From contig NZ_BAOQ01000042.1 in NCBI RefSeq assembly GCF_000344155.1, forward strand, positions 1-41,886: 41,886 nucleotides of DNA. The letters are read 5' to 3'. The stretch's first letter is position 1; each line of letters begins with the position of its first letter. This DNA is from Gordonia paraffinivorans NBRC 108238. Its GTDB lineage: Bacteria; Actinomycetota; Actinomycetes; Mycobacteriales; Mycobacteriaceae. Positions 20,611 through 28,456 of the stretch are shown piece after piece. Below the pieces are notes generated by a model. It did no database searches and was not told where the DNA came from. It saw only the letters and a program-made list of their open reading frames with translations. Made by a program: the position numbers and the translations under genes.

Positions 20611-22062
20611 TCAGACCACTCCCGGCATCCGCGACATGGCCGTCCGGCGGGTGCGTCGGACCGTGAGCTGCTCCCACGAGTCGGCGAGCAGGTCGACGCC
20701 GCGCTCGAGATCGGCGATCGGGGACGTGAACGGGATGCGCAGGTGCCGCTCGAACGCGCCGTCGAGTGAGAACTTGGGCCCGGCGACCAGGGACAGCCCG
20801 CGAACGTCGCACAGGCTGGTCAGCGCGGAGCTGCCGGGCCAGTCGAGCTGCACCCAGAGCGACAGCCCGCCGTCGGGGAAGGGCACGGTCCACTGCGGGA
20901 GCCGCTCGCCCAGCAGGCGGACCAGCGCAGCACGGTGTTCGGCCAGCAGAGCGCGTCGCCGGGCGAGCAGCTCGGGCATGGCGCGCACGATCTGCTCGCC
21001 GAGCAACTGCTCCATCTGCGGGGTGCCGAGGTCGCCGGCGGGCCGGGCCTGCGCGAGGCGCCGGATCACCGTGGTGTCGGCGCGGATCCAGCCCATCCGG
21101 AGACCGCCCCAGATCGACTTGCTCAACGACCCGACGGTGATCGCACCCGTCCCGAGCGTCGCGTCGACCCGTTTCGCGTGACGCGCGAACGGGCCGTCGT
21201 CCCAGGGGCGGTCGATGTTCAGGTCGGCCGTCGTCTCGTCGATGACCAGGGCGGTGCCCGACGACCGGGCGGCCTCGGCGACGCGTGCCCGCGCCTCGGT
21301 GGGCATCGACGCGCCGGTGGGGTTCTGGAAGTCGGGGACCAGGTAGGCCAGTGCCGGCCGAGCGCCGGTCAGGGCGTCCACCAGTCGGTCGACGTCCCAT
21401 CCCGCCGACGTCACCGGCGTCGTGATCAACCTGGCCCCGGCGCGTTTGAGCGCGTCGTAGGCATGTGGGTAGGTCGGCGCCTCGACGAGTGCGATGTCGC
21501 CGCGACCGAGCAGCGTGTGCGCGACCAGCGAGATCGCATGTTGCCCGCCGATCGTCACCATGATCTGGTCTGCGGTCGTGGGCAGGCCGCGATCGGTGTA
21601 GCGCTCGGCGATGGCCTCGCGGAGCGAGAGGTTGCCGACCAGATCGAATCCCGGCCCGTCGAGCGCGTCGACCATGCGCTCGCCCATCCGGGCGAAGATG
21701 TCACGGAGACCATCGACCGGCGGGGGCACCGCGCGCGCGAAGTCGATTGCCCGGGAATCCGATTCATCCTGTCCGGGGCCGGGGAGGACCGCACGGCTCC
21801 CGGACCCCTGCCGGCTCACCAGGTAACCGGCGTCGCGGACGAGTTGGTAGCTCGCGACGATCGTCGTGCGGCTGCGCCCGGATGCGGCGGCGAGTTCGCG
21901 TTCGGATGGAAGCCGGGTGCCCACCGGGATGCGGCCGTCGAGGATCAGCAGTCGGATCCGTTCGGCGAGGGCCTCGTAGACCGGGCGAGCGGGGTCGAGC
22001 TCGCCGACGAGGTTCATCAGGGTCCGAGCCGACATCCGTGCGCCGATGGTCGGGTTCGTCAT
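20611..22062 (-). CDS. MocR-type regulator: GntR helix-turn-helix plus aminotransferase-like domain
   Basis: A 483-residue protein. Residues 25-95 are a GntR winged helix (VYEALAERIRLLILDG, then LPSERELAAASGRSRTTI). From about 110 it is a fold-type I aminotransferase domain that binds PLP: N247-P-T-G, D275 in VIDET and K315 in SLSKSIWGG, which forms the Schiff base. MocR proteins usually respond to PLP or an amino compound and often act on a divergent gene. Here the divergent neighbours are a small membrane ORF and a dehydrogenase. The ATG at 22062 is chosen; a TTG at 22080 is possible. No ribosome-binding site is seen, and TTAACTGG just upstream could be a -10 for a near-leaderless message. 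Confidence 0.9.
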   Translation of the reverse strand: MTNPTIGARMSARTLMNLVGELDPARPVYEALAERIRLLILDGRIPVGTRLPSERELAAASGRSRTTIVASYQLVRDAGYLVSRQGSGSRAVLPGPGQDESDSRAIDFARAVPPPVDGLRDIFARMGERMVDALDGPGFDLVGNLSLREAIAERYTDRGLPTTADQIMVTIGGQHAISLVAHTLLGRGDIALVEAPTYPHAYDALKRAGARLITTPVTSAGWDVDRLVDALTGARPALAYLVPDFQNPTGASMPTEARARVAEAARSSGTALVIDETTADLNIDRPWDDGPFARHAKRVDATLGTGAITVGSLSKSIWGGLRMGWIRADTTVIRRLAQARPAGDLGTPQMEQLLGEQIVRAMPELLARRRALLAEHRAALVRLLGERLPQWTVPFPDGGLSLWVQLDWPGSSALTSLCDVRGLSLVAGPKFSLDGAFERHLRIPFTSPIADLERGVDLLADSWEQLTVRRTRRTAMSRMPGVV

Positions 22063-22155
22063 GAGTCCAGTTAACCCCAAGTGGCTCTATTCGGGCTTGT
22101 GGATTCTGCGATTGGATCGGTGGCGTTGGTCCAGATGGTGGAGGTCGGTGATCAC

Positions 22156-22464
22156 ATGACGGATATCGGATCTGCTCACACGGTGTCGGCCGACGCGATG
22201 CATCACGCGTGCGTCGCGTGCGTGTGCGTCCGCGAACTCCGCGGGGAGGGGACCTGTGTCGGCACAGTCGGGTCGGAGGGTCTGCTCGACGCCGGAACCG
22301 TGACGGCGTTCGTCGTCGCCGCTCTCGTGATCCTGGTTCTCGCGGTCGTCGTGTATCGCAGGGAACACCGCCGGCCGGGCCCACGGACGACGTCCGACGG
22401 TGACCCGGTCGATCGCGACCTGATCGGTGGTGACCGCGAGACGGCTGGTGCCCGACGTGGGTGA
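22156..22464 (+). CDS. Possible small single-pass membrane protein
   Basis: A 102-residue reading frame with one clear hydrophobic segment (TVTAFVVAALVILVLAVVVY, about residues 48-67) followed by a positively charged stretch, which fits a C-in topology. Before it is a Cys-rich run (ACVACVCVREL). The ATG at 22156 has GGAGG 12 bases upstream; the frame stays open back to 22081. Its 3' end overlaps the start of the dehydrogenase gene. I recognise no family, and it could be a chance ORF in GC-rich DNA; the membrane segment and Shine-Dalgarno-like site argue for it. Confidence 0.4.
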   Translation: MTDIGSAHTVSADAMHHACVACVCVRELRGEGTCVGTVGSEGLLDAGTVTAFVVAALVILVLAVVVYRREHRRPGPRTTSDGDPVDRDLIGGDRETAGARRG

Positions 22465-23329
22465 CCGGGTCGGATTCCTGGGCCTCGGCCGCATGGGCTC
22501 GGCGATGGCCGCGAACCTGCTGCGGCGGACGCCGCTGGTCGTGTGGAACCGAACGCGCTCGGCCTGCGACCTCCTCGGCGCTGCCGGGGCCGCGGTCGCG
22601 CCGGCGGCCGCCGATGCCTTCGCCGACGCCGAGGTCGTCTTCGTCATGCTGTCCGACGAGGACGCGGTCGAGTCGGTGCTCGGATCGGTGGGCGCAGACC
22701 GGTTCCGGGACCGCATCGTCGTGCTGATGAGCACCGTCTCACCGGCGTTCTCCGAACGGCTCGCGAGCCGGATCGTCGAATGCGGCGGCGCGTATGTCGA
22801 GGCACCGGTGTCCGGTTCGCGGCAGCCCGCGCTCGACGGCACGTTGCTGTCCATGACCGCCGGTGACGAGGAGACCCTGGATCGGGTCGAGCCGCTGATC
22901 CGCTCGATGAGTTCGGCCGTGGTCCGTTGCGGACCCGTCCCGTCGGCGCTCACGACCAAGCTCGCGGTCAACGCCGTTCTCATCCCGCTCGTGACCGCAC
23001 TCGCCGAGGCCTTCCACTTCGCCGAGGAGAACGGCGTCGACCCCGGCGTCCTCCGGCAGGTGCTCGACGCCGGGCCCATGTCCTCGGTGGTGTCTCGTGC
23101 CAAGACGGCCAAACTCGTCGACGCCGACTGGACTCCGCACGCCGCGATCTTCGACGTCCTCAAGAACAGCACGCTCGTACAAGAACACGCGCACCGCAAC
23201 GGGATCGTGAGTCCACTTATCGACGTGTGCACCGAGTTGTATGCGGAGGCGACGGCTCTCGGCCGAGCAGAGCAGGACATGGCCGCGGTGATCCACTCCC
23301 TCCGGCATCGCACGTGGGGCCGGGTCTGA
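22457..23329 (+). CDS. NAD(P)-dependent beta-hydroxyacid dehydrogenase
   Basis: A 290-residue enzyme of the 3-hydroxyisobutyrate/6-phosphogluconate dehydrogenase superfamily, oxidising or reducing a beta-hydroxyacid or acting as an imine reductase. The Rossmann motif GFLGLGRMGSAMA is at the N-terminus; the segment VEAPVSGSRQPALDGTL contains the substrate-binding SGS motif, and KLAVNAVLIP has the catalytic-lysine position. A helical C-terminal domain follows. The GTG at 22457 gives the family-typical start; GTG 22427 and 22448 are alternatives. The substrate is unknown. It is followed by the CoA-transferase gene on the same strand. Confidence 0.85.
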   Translation: MGDRVGFLGLGRMGSAMAANLLRRTPLVVWNRTRSACDLLGAAGAAVAPAAADAFADAEVVFVMLSDEDAVESVLGSVGADRFRDRIVVLMSTVSPAFSERLASRIVECGGAYVEAPVSGSRQPALDGTLLSMTAGDEETLDRVEPLIRSMSSAVVRCGPVPSALTTKLAVNAVLIPLVTALAEAFHFAEENGVDPGVLRQVLDAGPMSSVVSRAKTAKLVDADWTPHAAIFDVLKNSTLVQEHAHRNGIVSPLIDVCTELYAEATALGRAEQDMAAVIHSLRHRTWGRV

Positions 23330-23414
23330 CGCAGGCGGCAACGAATGACACGATCACGAGGCCGATCGGAGGTGCGACCATGACCGAACCGGTGGCAGGG
23401 ACCTGTCGAACCCG

Positions 23415-24833
23415 GTGCGCGACCACGGGGACGCCGGTGATGCGCTCCACCGTGCCGGCCGTGCGGTCGCCGAGGCGCTCGGGCTCTCCGCCGAGGACCT
23501 CGTCGCGCTGCGGCGGGCGCGGGAAATGCCCACGTGGACTTCGAATCTGCGTGTCGCGGAACTGGCCTACGACAGCGCGGCGCTCGCCTCGCTCGGGGTG
23601 GCGCTGATCGGTGTGCAGCGGGGGGTCATCGAGAGGGGAGACCTGACGGTCTCGCCGGAGGCGCCCAGGGTGCAGGCGTCGTTCGGCAGCGAGAAGGTCT
23701 TCCGCCTCGACGGTGAGCCGCCCGCGGTCTGGGGGTCCCTGTCCGGGTTCTGGCGGGTCCGTGACGGTTGGGTCCGCACGCACGCCAACTATCCGCACCA
23801 CGCGGAGCGACTCGCGCGGCTCCTCGGGATCTCACCGCAGGCCGGGCGGCCGACGGTGGAAGCGGCGATGTCCGAGTGGACGCGGTTCGACCTCGAAGAC
23901 CTCGCCGCGGCGGCCGGGGCGCTGGTCTTCGCGGTCCGCGACCCCGACGAGTGGCGGCAGCATCCCCAGGCGCAAATCGGCGACGCCCCGATCGTGCGCT
24001 TCGGGTCCTCCGGTGACGCGGCCCCGCGCCCGTGGCGGGACGGCGGGGCGGCGCCCCTGGCCGGCATTCGGGTGCTCGACCTGACGCGGGTGATCGCCGG
24101 CCCGGTGGCCACCCGGGATCTCGCCGTCGCCGGTGCCGACGTGTTGCGCATCGACTCGCCGCGGCTCCCCGAGGCGCCGTGGCAGCACCTCGACACCGGT
24201 CACGAGAAGCGCAGCGCGTTGATCGATCTCGATGATCCCTCTGACCGGATGCGGTTCGAGGAGCTGATGTCCACCGCCGACGTCGTCGTGCACGGATATC
24301 GTCCGACGGCCCTGGCGAGGTATGGACTCGACCCGCAGTCGTTGCAGGAGCGCTTTCCCGGGATCGTCGTCGCGGAGTTGTCGGCGTGGGGCACGGACGG
24401 GCCGTGGGGCGATCGCCGCGGCTTCGACAGCCTCGTCCAGGCCGCGAGCGGCATCGCCGTCCTCGAGTCCGGGGACGGCGCGACGCCGGGTGCGCTCCCC
24501 GCGCAGGCGCTGGACCACGCGACGGGGCATTTCCTCGCCGCGGCGATCAGCACGGCCATCCGCGCCCAGCGGACTGTCGGGGGTTCGTTCGACATCGCCA
24601 TGAGTCTGGCGCGGACCGCACACGAACTGCTCGCGGCCGGGCCCGCCGATAACCATGGCGCGCACAACGGTCCGGCGTCCCTGCCCACCACGTCGGTACC
24701 GGTCCGCCCGGGTGCCGGCGTCTCCGCGGCGACGGTCACCTGCGCTCCGCCGATCCTCGACTTTCCCGGGGCGCCGATGGCATATCCGTCGTCGCTGCAT
24801 CCGTGGGGCAGCGACGAACCGGTCTGGCGGTAG
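23415..24833 (+). CDS. Class III CoA-transferase (CaiB/BaiF family)
   Basis: A 472-residue family III CoA-transferase, which moves CoA between carboxylic acids through an aspartyl-CoA thioester. The core begins near 215 (PLAGIRVLDLTRVIAGPVATRDLAVAG is the family signature, in two parts), and a likely catalytic Asp lies in RRGFDSLVQAASG. The first 210 residues are a divergent CaiB-like half. The start is uncertain: GTG 23415 has no good ribosome-binding site, whereas ATG 23380 with GGAGG upstream is one frame out. A single extra G after 23400 would join them and give an N-terminus MTEPVAGDLSNPV. The gene converges with the HerA-like ATPase, with 12 bp between stops. Confidence 0.82.
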   Translation: MRDHGDAGDALHRAGRAVAEALGLSAEDLVALRRAREMPTWTSNLRVAELAYDSAALASLGVALIGVQRGVIERGDLTVSPEAPRVQASFGSEKVFRLDGEPPAVWGSLSGFWRVRDGWVRTHANYPHHAERLARLLGISPQAGRPTVEAAMSEWTRFDLEDLAAAAGALVFAVRDPDEWRQHPQAQIGDAPIVRFGSSGDAAPRPWRDGGAAPLAGIRVLDLTRVIAGPVATRDLAVAGADVLRIDSPRLPEAPWQHLDTGHEKRSALIDLDDPSDRMRFEELMSTADVVVHGYRPTALARYGLDPQSLQERFPGIVVAELSAWGTDGPWGDRRGFDSLVQAASGIAVLESGDGATPGALPAQALDHATGHFLAAAISTAIRAQRTVGGSFDIAMSLARTAHELLAAGPADNHGAHNGPASLPTTSVPVRPGAGVSAATVTCAPPILDFPGAPMAYPSSLHPWGSDEPVWR

Positions 24834-24845
24834 CGGTACCGGCGC

Positions 24846-25964
24846 TCAGTCGACCAACGGCACCGGGACGTCGGCACCGCCCTCCTCGGTGAGCCGGGCG
24901 CCCATCCGGGTGAACGTCGGCGTCGGGATGAATCCGCCGGCCAGGAGGGCCTCGCCCTGACGGAACTCGGGGGACTGGGCGAGCATGTGCTCGTTGACGA
25001 ACCCGAAGGTGTCGGCGAGTTCGGCGAGGTCACGTGGGGCGTTCATCCGCATCAGGCACAGGTTGTCGCACTGCGACAGCACGTTCGGGTGGATCTTGGT
25101 CGGGCGCTGCGTCGACAACAGCAGCCAGAGACCGAACTTGCGTCCCTCCGCGGCGATCTGGATGACGCGGTCGATCAGCGCCTGCTCGACGGCGTTGGCG
25201 GCGACGGGCGGGCAGATGTTGTGCGCCTCGTCGATCACGATGAGGATGGGACGGCGCTCGTCGCGGCGGGCCCACAGATGCTCGAGGACGCTGAGTGCGG
25301 CCACCTTCGGCTCGTCCGGATGGGCGAATCCGCCGAGGTCCATCACGGTCGCCGCGGGTCGCTCGTCGACGATGTCGGTGGCTGCGACGTCGCCGCGCGC
25401 CCACAGATCCCATTCGAGGACCTGCAGGTTCTCGACGCGGGTTGCCAGCTGCCGGCGGCCCGGGTCACCCGACGCGCGGAGGAGCGCGACGAAGTTGCTC
25501 TCGTCCATGACGTCGTCCTGGGCGGTGTCGCCCCGGGCGGCGAGATCCTGAGCTGCCGAGGCATGAAGAAGGACGTTGTATTCCTCGGCGTCGCTGATCG
25601 GGTCGAGTTGCAACACAGCGGCTTTCGCGGTGAGCGGCAGATCGATGAAGCGCGTGCGCAGCTGTGGTTGCTCGGGACGCGTGGAGTGCAGCACGCGGAT
25701 GTCCGCGGAACGGATCGCCTCGGTGGTCTCGGCGTCGGCGGTGTCCCTGGCCTCCGGTAGCCGGGTGAAGTCGGCGTTGGGGTCGAGGATCAGCAGCGGC
25801 AGGCGGGTGTTGAGCAGGAGCTGCTCGAGCACGACGCCGAGAGCGTAGGTCTTGCCCGACCCGCTCTGGCCACACCAGAAGGTGTGGCGGTTGAACTTCT
25901 CGGCGGCGAGGAGGACGTCGGTCGTCGCGTCGTCGCGCTGGCTTCCCACTTTGAGCTGGACCAC
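24846..25964 (-). CDS. HerA/VirB4-like P-loop ATPase (DUF87 type)
   Basis: A 372-residue hexameric-type motor ATPase. Walker A GQSGSGKT is at 32-39; Walker B appears as ILIVIDEAHNICPP; LLSTQRPTKIHPNVLSQCDN carries the sensor/arginine region. HerA-type ATPases pump DNA or remodel protein-DNA complexes, usually with a partner nuclease. None is adjacent, so the role is unknown. The N-terminal HAS-barrel is short or missing. The start is a GTG at 25964 (VQLKVGSQRDD). The gene is 55 bp downstream of the AurF-like gene on the same strand and may be read from that operon. Confidence 0.82.
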   Translation of the reverse strand: MVQLKVGSQRDDATTDVLLAAEKFNRHTFWCGQSGSGKTYALGVVLEQLLLNTRLPLLILDPNADFTRLPEARDTADAETTEAIRSADIRVLHSTRPEQPQLRTRFIDLPLTAKAAVLQLDPISDAEEYNVLLHASAAQDLAARGDTAQDDVMDESNFVALLRASGDPGRRQLATRVENLQVLEWDLWARGDVAATDIVDERPAATVMDLGGFAHPDEPKVAALSVLEHLWARRDERRPILIVIDEAHNICPPVAANAVEQALIDRVIQIAAEGRKFGLWLLLSTQRPTKIHPNVLSQCDNLCLMRMNAPRDLAELADTFGFVNEHMLAQSPEFRQGEALLAGGFIPTPTFTRMGARLTEEGGADVPVPLVD

Positions 25965-26019
25965 GCGCTGTACTCTACGGGGACTCTCCCCGAGCCACCC
26001 GTTCTCCGGCCGCCCCGGC

Positions 26020-27036
26020 TCAGATTCGCGGACGGTGTCGCGGAATCGGGAACCGGGACGGTGCCGGTGCAGCCGAGTGGCCGGGGCTTCCGGTGTCGTC
26101 GGCGACGCCGAGTCGGGCCAGCAGGCGGTCGATCGCGCTGCAGTCCTGGAGGAGTCGCCGGCGCCCGGCGCCCTCGGCGGCCTCCCGCAGCATGCTCTCG
26201 CCGTCCGGAGTCCGCTCCGCGGCGAGGATCGTCGACCAGACCGCCGTGTCGGTGGCGGTGAAGGCCTCCACTGCGTCTCGCAGGGCGTGCACGAGGATCT
26301 CCCGATCGCGCGAGTCCAACCGGTCGTACACCAGGACGATCATCTCGGCCGAGACCGAGGCGTGGGCGCGCTCGTCGCGGCGATGCAGCGCGATGGTCGC
26401 CCTGTGGACCGGTTGGATCGTCGGGTCTTCTGCGACCAGCGTCAGGTAGTCGGCGATGGAGGTCTCCGCGACCGTCGCGTACGCCAGGCTCGTCAGTGCC
26501 GCGCTCCGAGGTGAGGCCGCCCGGGCGAGCGCCTCTCGATGCCTGCGCGCGGTGAACGACTTCGGCAATGTCGCGTCGGGTAGTTCCCAGCCCCGACGCC
26601 GGCGGGTCAGCGTGGACGCGTTGAGGTGCATCAGGGTGTAGTACTCCTCGTCGACCATCGACTGCACCACCGCCTCCCGGTCCGCGTCGGACAAGCCGGT
26701 GCCGAACGCGTCCCGGAACAGCAGCCCGAAAGCCGTTGTCACCACGTCCTGTTCGATGTCGATGACGTTCTTGTTGTAGGCGATCCACGCCCAGGCCCGC
26801 ACACGGGTGCGGCGCTCGTCGTCGAGCCGCTCCCATAGCGGGTGTCCGGCGAACGGGAGCATCGCCTCGGGGAAGTCCGTGAGGCCCTCGTCGTACAGCT
26901 CGTTCATGGTGGGCGCGTCGAGTTCGGGTTCGCGCCGGCGAACGGTGGCTCGCCTCGGCCAGCTGCGGACCAGCCCGCGAATCACCGCGGTCTCGACCGG
27001 GTTCGACGGGTCGTGCTGCGGCAGGTGCGCGGTCAC
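26020..27036 (-). CDS. AurF-type diiron N-oxygenase-like protein
   Basis: A 338-residue, mostly helical protein of the AurF/CmlI group, whose studied members oxidise aryl amines to hydroxylamines or nitro compounds using a diiron centre. Candidate ligands are E95, E131, E191 and the clear HxxxExxH motif H218, E222, H225; the spacings 191-218-222-225 match AurF ligands E196, H223, E227, H230 as I remember them. The expected His three residues after E131 is absent (T134), and the nearest is H137. The C-terminal 60 residues are Pro/Arg-rich. The GTG start overlaps the stop of the dehydrogenase-like gene (GTGA), so the two are coupled. The substrate is unknown. Confidence 0.82.
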   Translation of the reverse strand: MTAHLPQHDPSNPVETAVIRGLVRSWPRRATVRRREPELDAPTMNELYDEGLTDFPEAMLPFAGHPLWERLDDERRTRVRAWAWIAYNKNVIDIEQDVVTTAFGLLFRDAFGTGLSDADREAVVQSMVDEEYYTLMHLNASTLTRRRRGWELPDATLPKSFTARRHREALARAASPRSAALTSLAYATVAETSIADYLTLVAEDPTIQPVHRATIALHRRDERAHASVSAEMIVLVYDRLDSRDREILVHALRDAVEAFTATDTAVWSTILAAERTPDGESMLREAAEGAGRRRLLQDCSAIDRLLARLGVADDTGSPGHSAAPAPSRFPIPRHRPRI

Positions 27037-27803
27037 GACGCCAACCCCTCGAACAAGTGCGCGCAGAGGCGCGCCTGGTCCTCGGCATGGTCGCCCAGCG
27101 ACAGGCCCGCATGGTCGAGCAGATCGGCGAACCCCGCGACACCGGGCTCCCCGCGTGATGCCGCCGACACGCGGGAGATCGCCCGCGACAGCGCTTCTCG
27201 TGCCGCTCGGGCATAGGGGTTCGACACCTGCACGTCCCGGTACACCTCGGGCGTGCCGCCGCTGACGCGGGCAAGAAGTGCCGACATCGTCGTGAACACC
27301 GGTGTCGCCAGGGCCGCCGCGCCGTCGGGGTCGATCCCGAGGTCGGCGAGAGCGCACCCGAACGACAGGATCGTCGCGTGGGTGAGTGCCTGCACCGCGG
27401 CACACGATCGGTCGTGGTGATCCGCGGACACGATCTGCACCCGGGCGCCCCAGCGTCGGAGATCATCGAGCAGGAGATCCGCAGCCCGGCCGCTCCGGTG
27501 GACCACCGCCGCGACCGTCCGTCCCGGCGGGCGCAGGGACGGGGCGAACATCGGGTTGATGCCGACGATCGGGCCGTCCCAAGCGAGTTCGTCGCCGAGA
27601 TGGGCAACGCAGTCCGCGAACCGGGTCTTCACCGACAGCGTCTCCACGAGCAGCGCGGTCGGATTCATCAGTGGCGGCAGTGACTCCACCACGGTCAGGG
27701 CGACGTCCTCCGGCACGGCGAGAACACGCAGAGCGTCGAGATCCCGTTCGGCGAGGTCGATCTCACCTGATCCGGGCCCATGGTTGTGCATTGATCCGTT
27801 CAC
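27033..27803 (-). CDS. Prephenate/4-amino-4-deoxyprephenate dehydrogenase-like protein, N-terminal half missing
   Basis: A 256-residue protein like TyrA and PapC, which oxidatively decarboxylate prephenate or its 4-amino analogue. It starts inside the Rossmann domain: there is no GxGxxG, and the first recognisable part is LRVLAVPEDVALTVVE at about residues 25-40. The signature normally read as HPMF(A/G)P is NPMFAP at 83-88, so the usual catalytic His is Asn. I recall this Asn in PapC-type enzymes; it should be checked. The GTG at 27803 has AGAGG seven bases upstream, which supports this short form as a real start. Its stop overlaps the start of the AurF-like gene. It may be inactive, or use a cofactor site from a partner. 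Confidence 0.75.
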   Translation of the reverse strand: MNGSMHNHGPGSGEIDLAERDLDALRVLAVPEDVALTVVESLPPLMNPTALLVETLSVKTRFADCVAHLGDELAWDGPIVGINPMFAPSLRPPGRTVAAVVHRSGRAADLLLDDLRRWGARVQIVSADHHDRSCAAVQALTHATILSFGCALADLGIDPDGAAALATPVFTTMSALLARVSGGTPEVYRDVQVSNPYARAAREALSRAISRVSAASRGEPGVAGFADLLDHAGLSLGDHAEDQARLCAHLFEGLAS

Positions 27804-28113
27804 GGCACGACCTCTCGTATCAACCGAGAAAACGGTCCGCCAACGTGAACCGCCGAGATTCGGCGCCCGGCCCCGACTGGCACTGCGCCGCGGTCCGCGC
27901 ATGCGGACCGTTCCCCGACTCGGTCCATGGTCGCACCGAGACGGCGTGCGCGGGGGCATTGACGTCACCGGCAGATCACTATTCGTCAACGACCGTGACA
28001 CTGTGCGGATCATTCCCCGTGCGGGACAAGAAGATTGCGGTCATTTCCGACGAAGGCCGCGAGACGCGTGAACTCCGCAACCCGAACGAGGGGTCTGGGC
28101 GGAGCGATCGACT
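27804..28113. other. 310-bp gene-free stretch
   Basis: I see no convincing gene here. It must contain the promoter of the dehydrogenase/AurF pair (reading leftward). A perfect 8-bp inverted repeat with a 4-base loop lies at 27891-27910; it could be a terminator for the cupin gene at 28114-28410 or an operator. Several open frames cross the region but lack recognisable protein sequence or ribosome-binding sites. Confidence 0.6.
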
Positions 28114-28410
28114 TCAGAGCCTCTCGACCTCGACGAAGACGATGGTCTCGGTGCCGCGGTTCTCGATGCGGTGTTCGACTCCCGCGTTGCGCGTGTAACT
28201 CTCGCCGATACGCAGGTGCGCGGCGATCTCCGTGCCGTCGGGTCCGACGGCATACATCGTGTCGTCGACGAGCGGCACGACGACGTAGTCGTGTTCATGA
28301 CGGTGCATCGGGATGGTTCCGCCCGGTTCGACGGTCCACCGGGTCACCCGGAAACGCCCGTCGTCCTGTTGCACCTCGCCGTGCGAACCCGCGGTCATCT
28401 CGCCCTCCAT
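28114..28410 (-). CDS. Small cupin protein
   Basis: A 98-residue single cupin barrel. Motif 1 is TIPMHRHEHDYVVVPL, with two His (HxH) as likely metal ligands; motif 2 is TRNAGVEHRIENRG with the third His. The sequence VPLVDDTMYAV lies between. Such cupins are often metal-binding sensors or accessory proteins in uptake loci; nothing shows the activity. The ATG at 28410 is preferred; ATG 28398 is possible. It follows the substrate-binding protein gene on the same strand, separated by a strong hairpin, so it may be expressed separately or at a lower level. Confidence 0.75.
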   Translation of the reverse strand: MEGEMTAGSHGEVQQDDGRFRVTRWTVEPGGTIPMHRHEHDYVVVPLVDDTMYAVGPDGTEIAAHLRIGESYTRNAGVEHRIENRGTETIVFVEVERL

Positions 28411-28411
28411 C

Positions 28412-28456
28412 GTCGCAGTGAGGCGACCGATCCGAAGCCGGTCGCCTCACTGCGAC
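28412..28456 (-). terminator. Perfect 17-bp hairpin between fecB-like gene and cupin gene
   Basis: Arms 28412-28428 and 28440-28456 are perfectly complementary with an 11-base loop. On the - strand the hairpin starts within the last codons of the substrate-binding protein gene (stop at 28449-28447) and ends just before the cupin start. It should terminate or attenuate the importer transcript. Confidence 0.8.

Noticed and set aside
20611..22062. MocR regulator as YczR paired with a YczE membrane protein
   Set aside because: No YczE-type multi-pass protein is found next to it. The divergent ORF has only one membrane segment.
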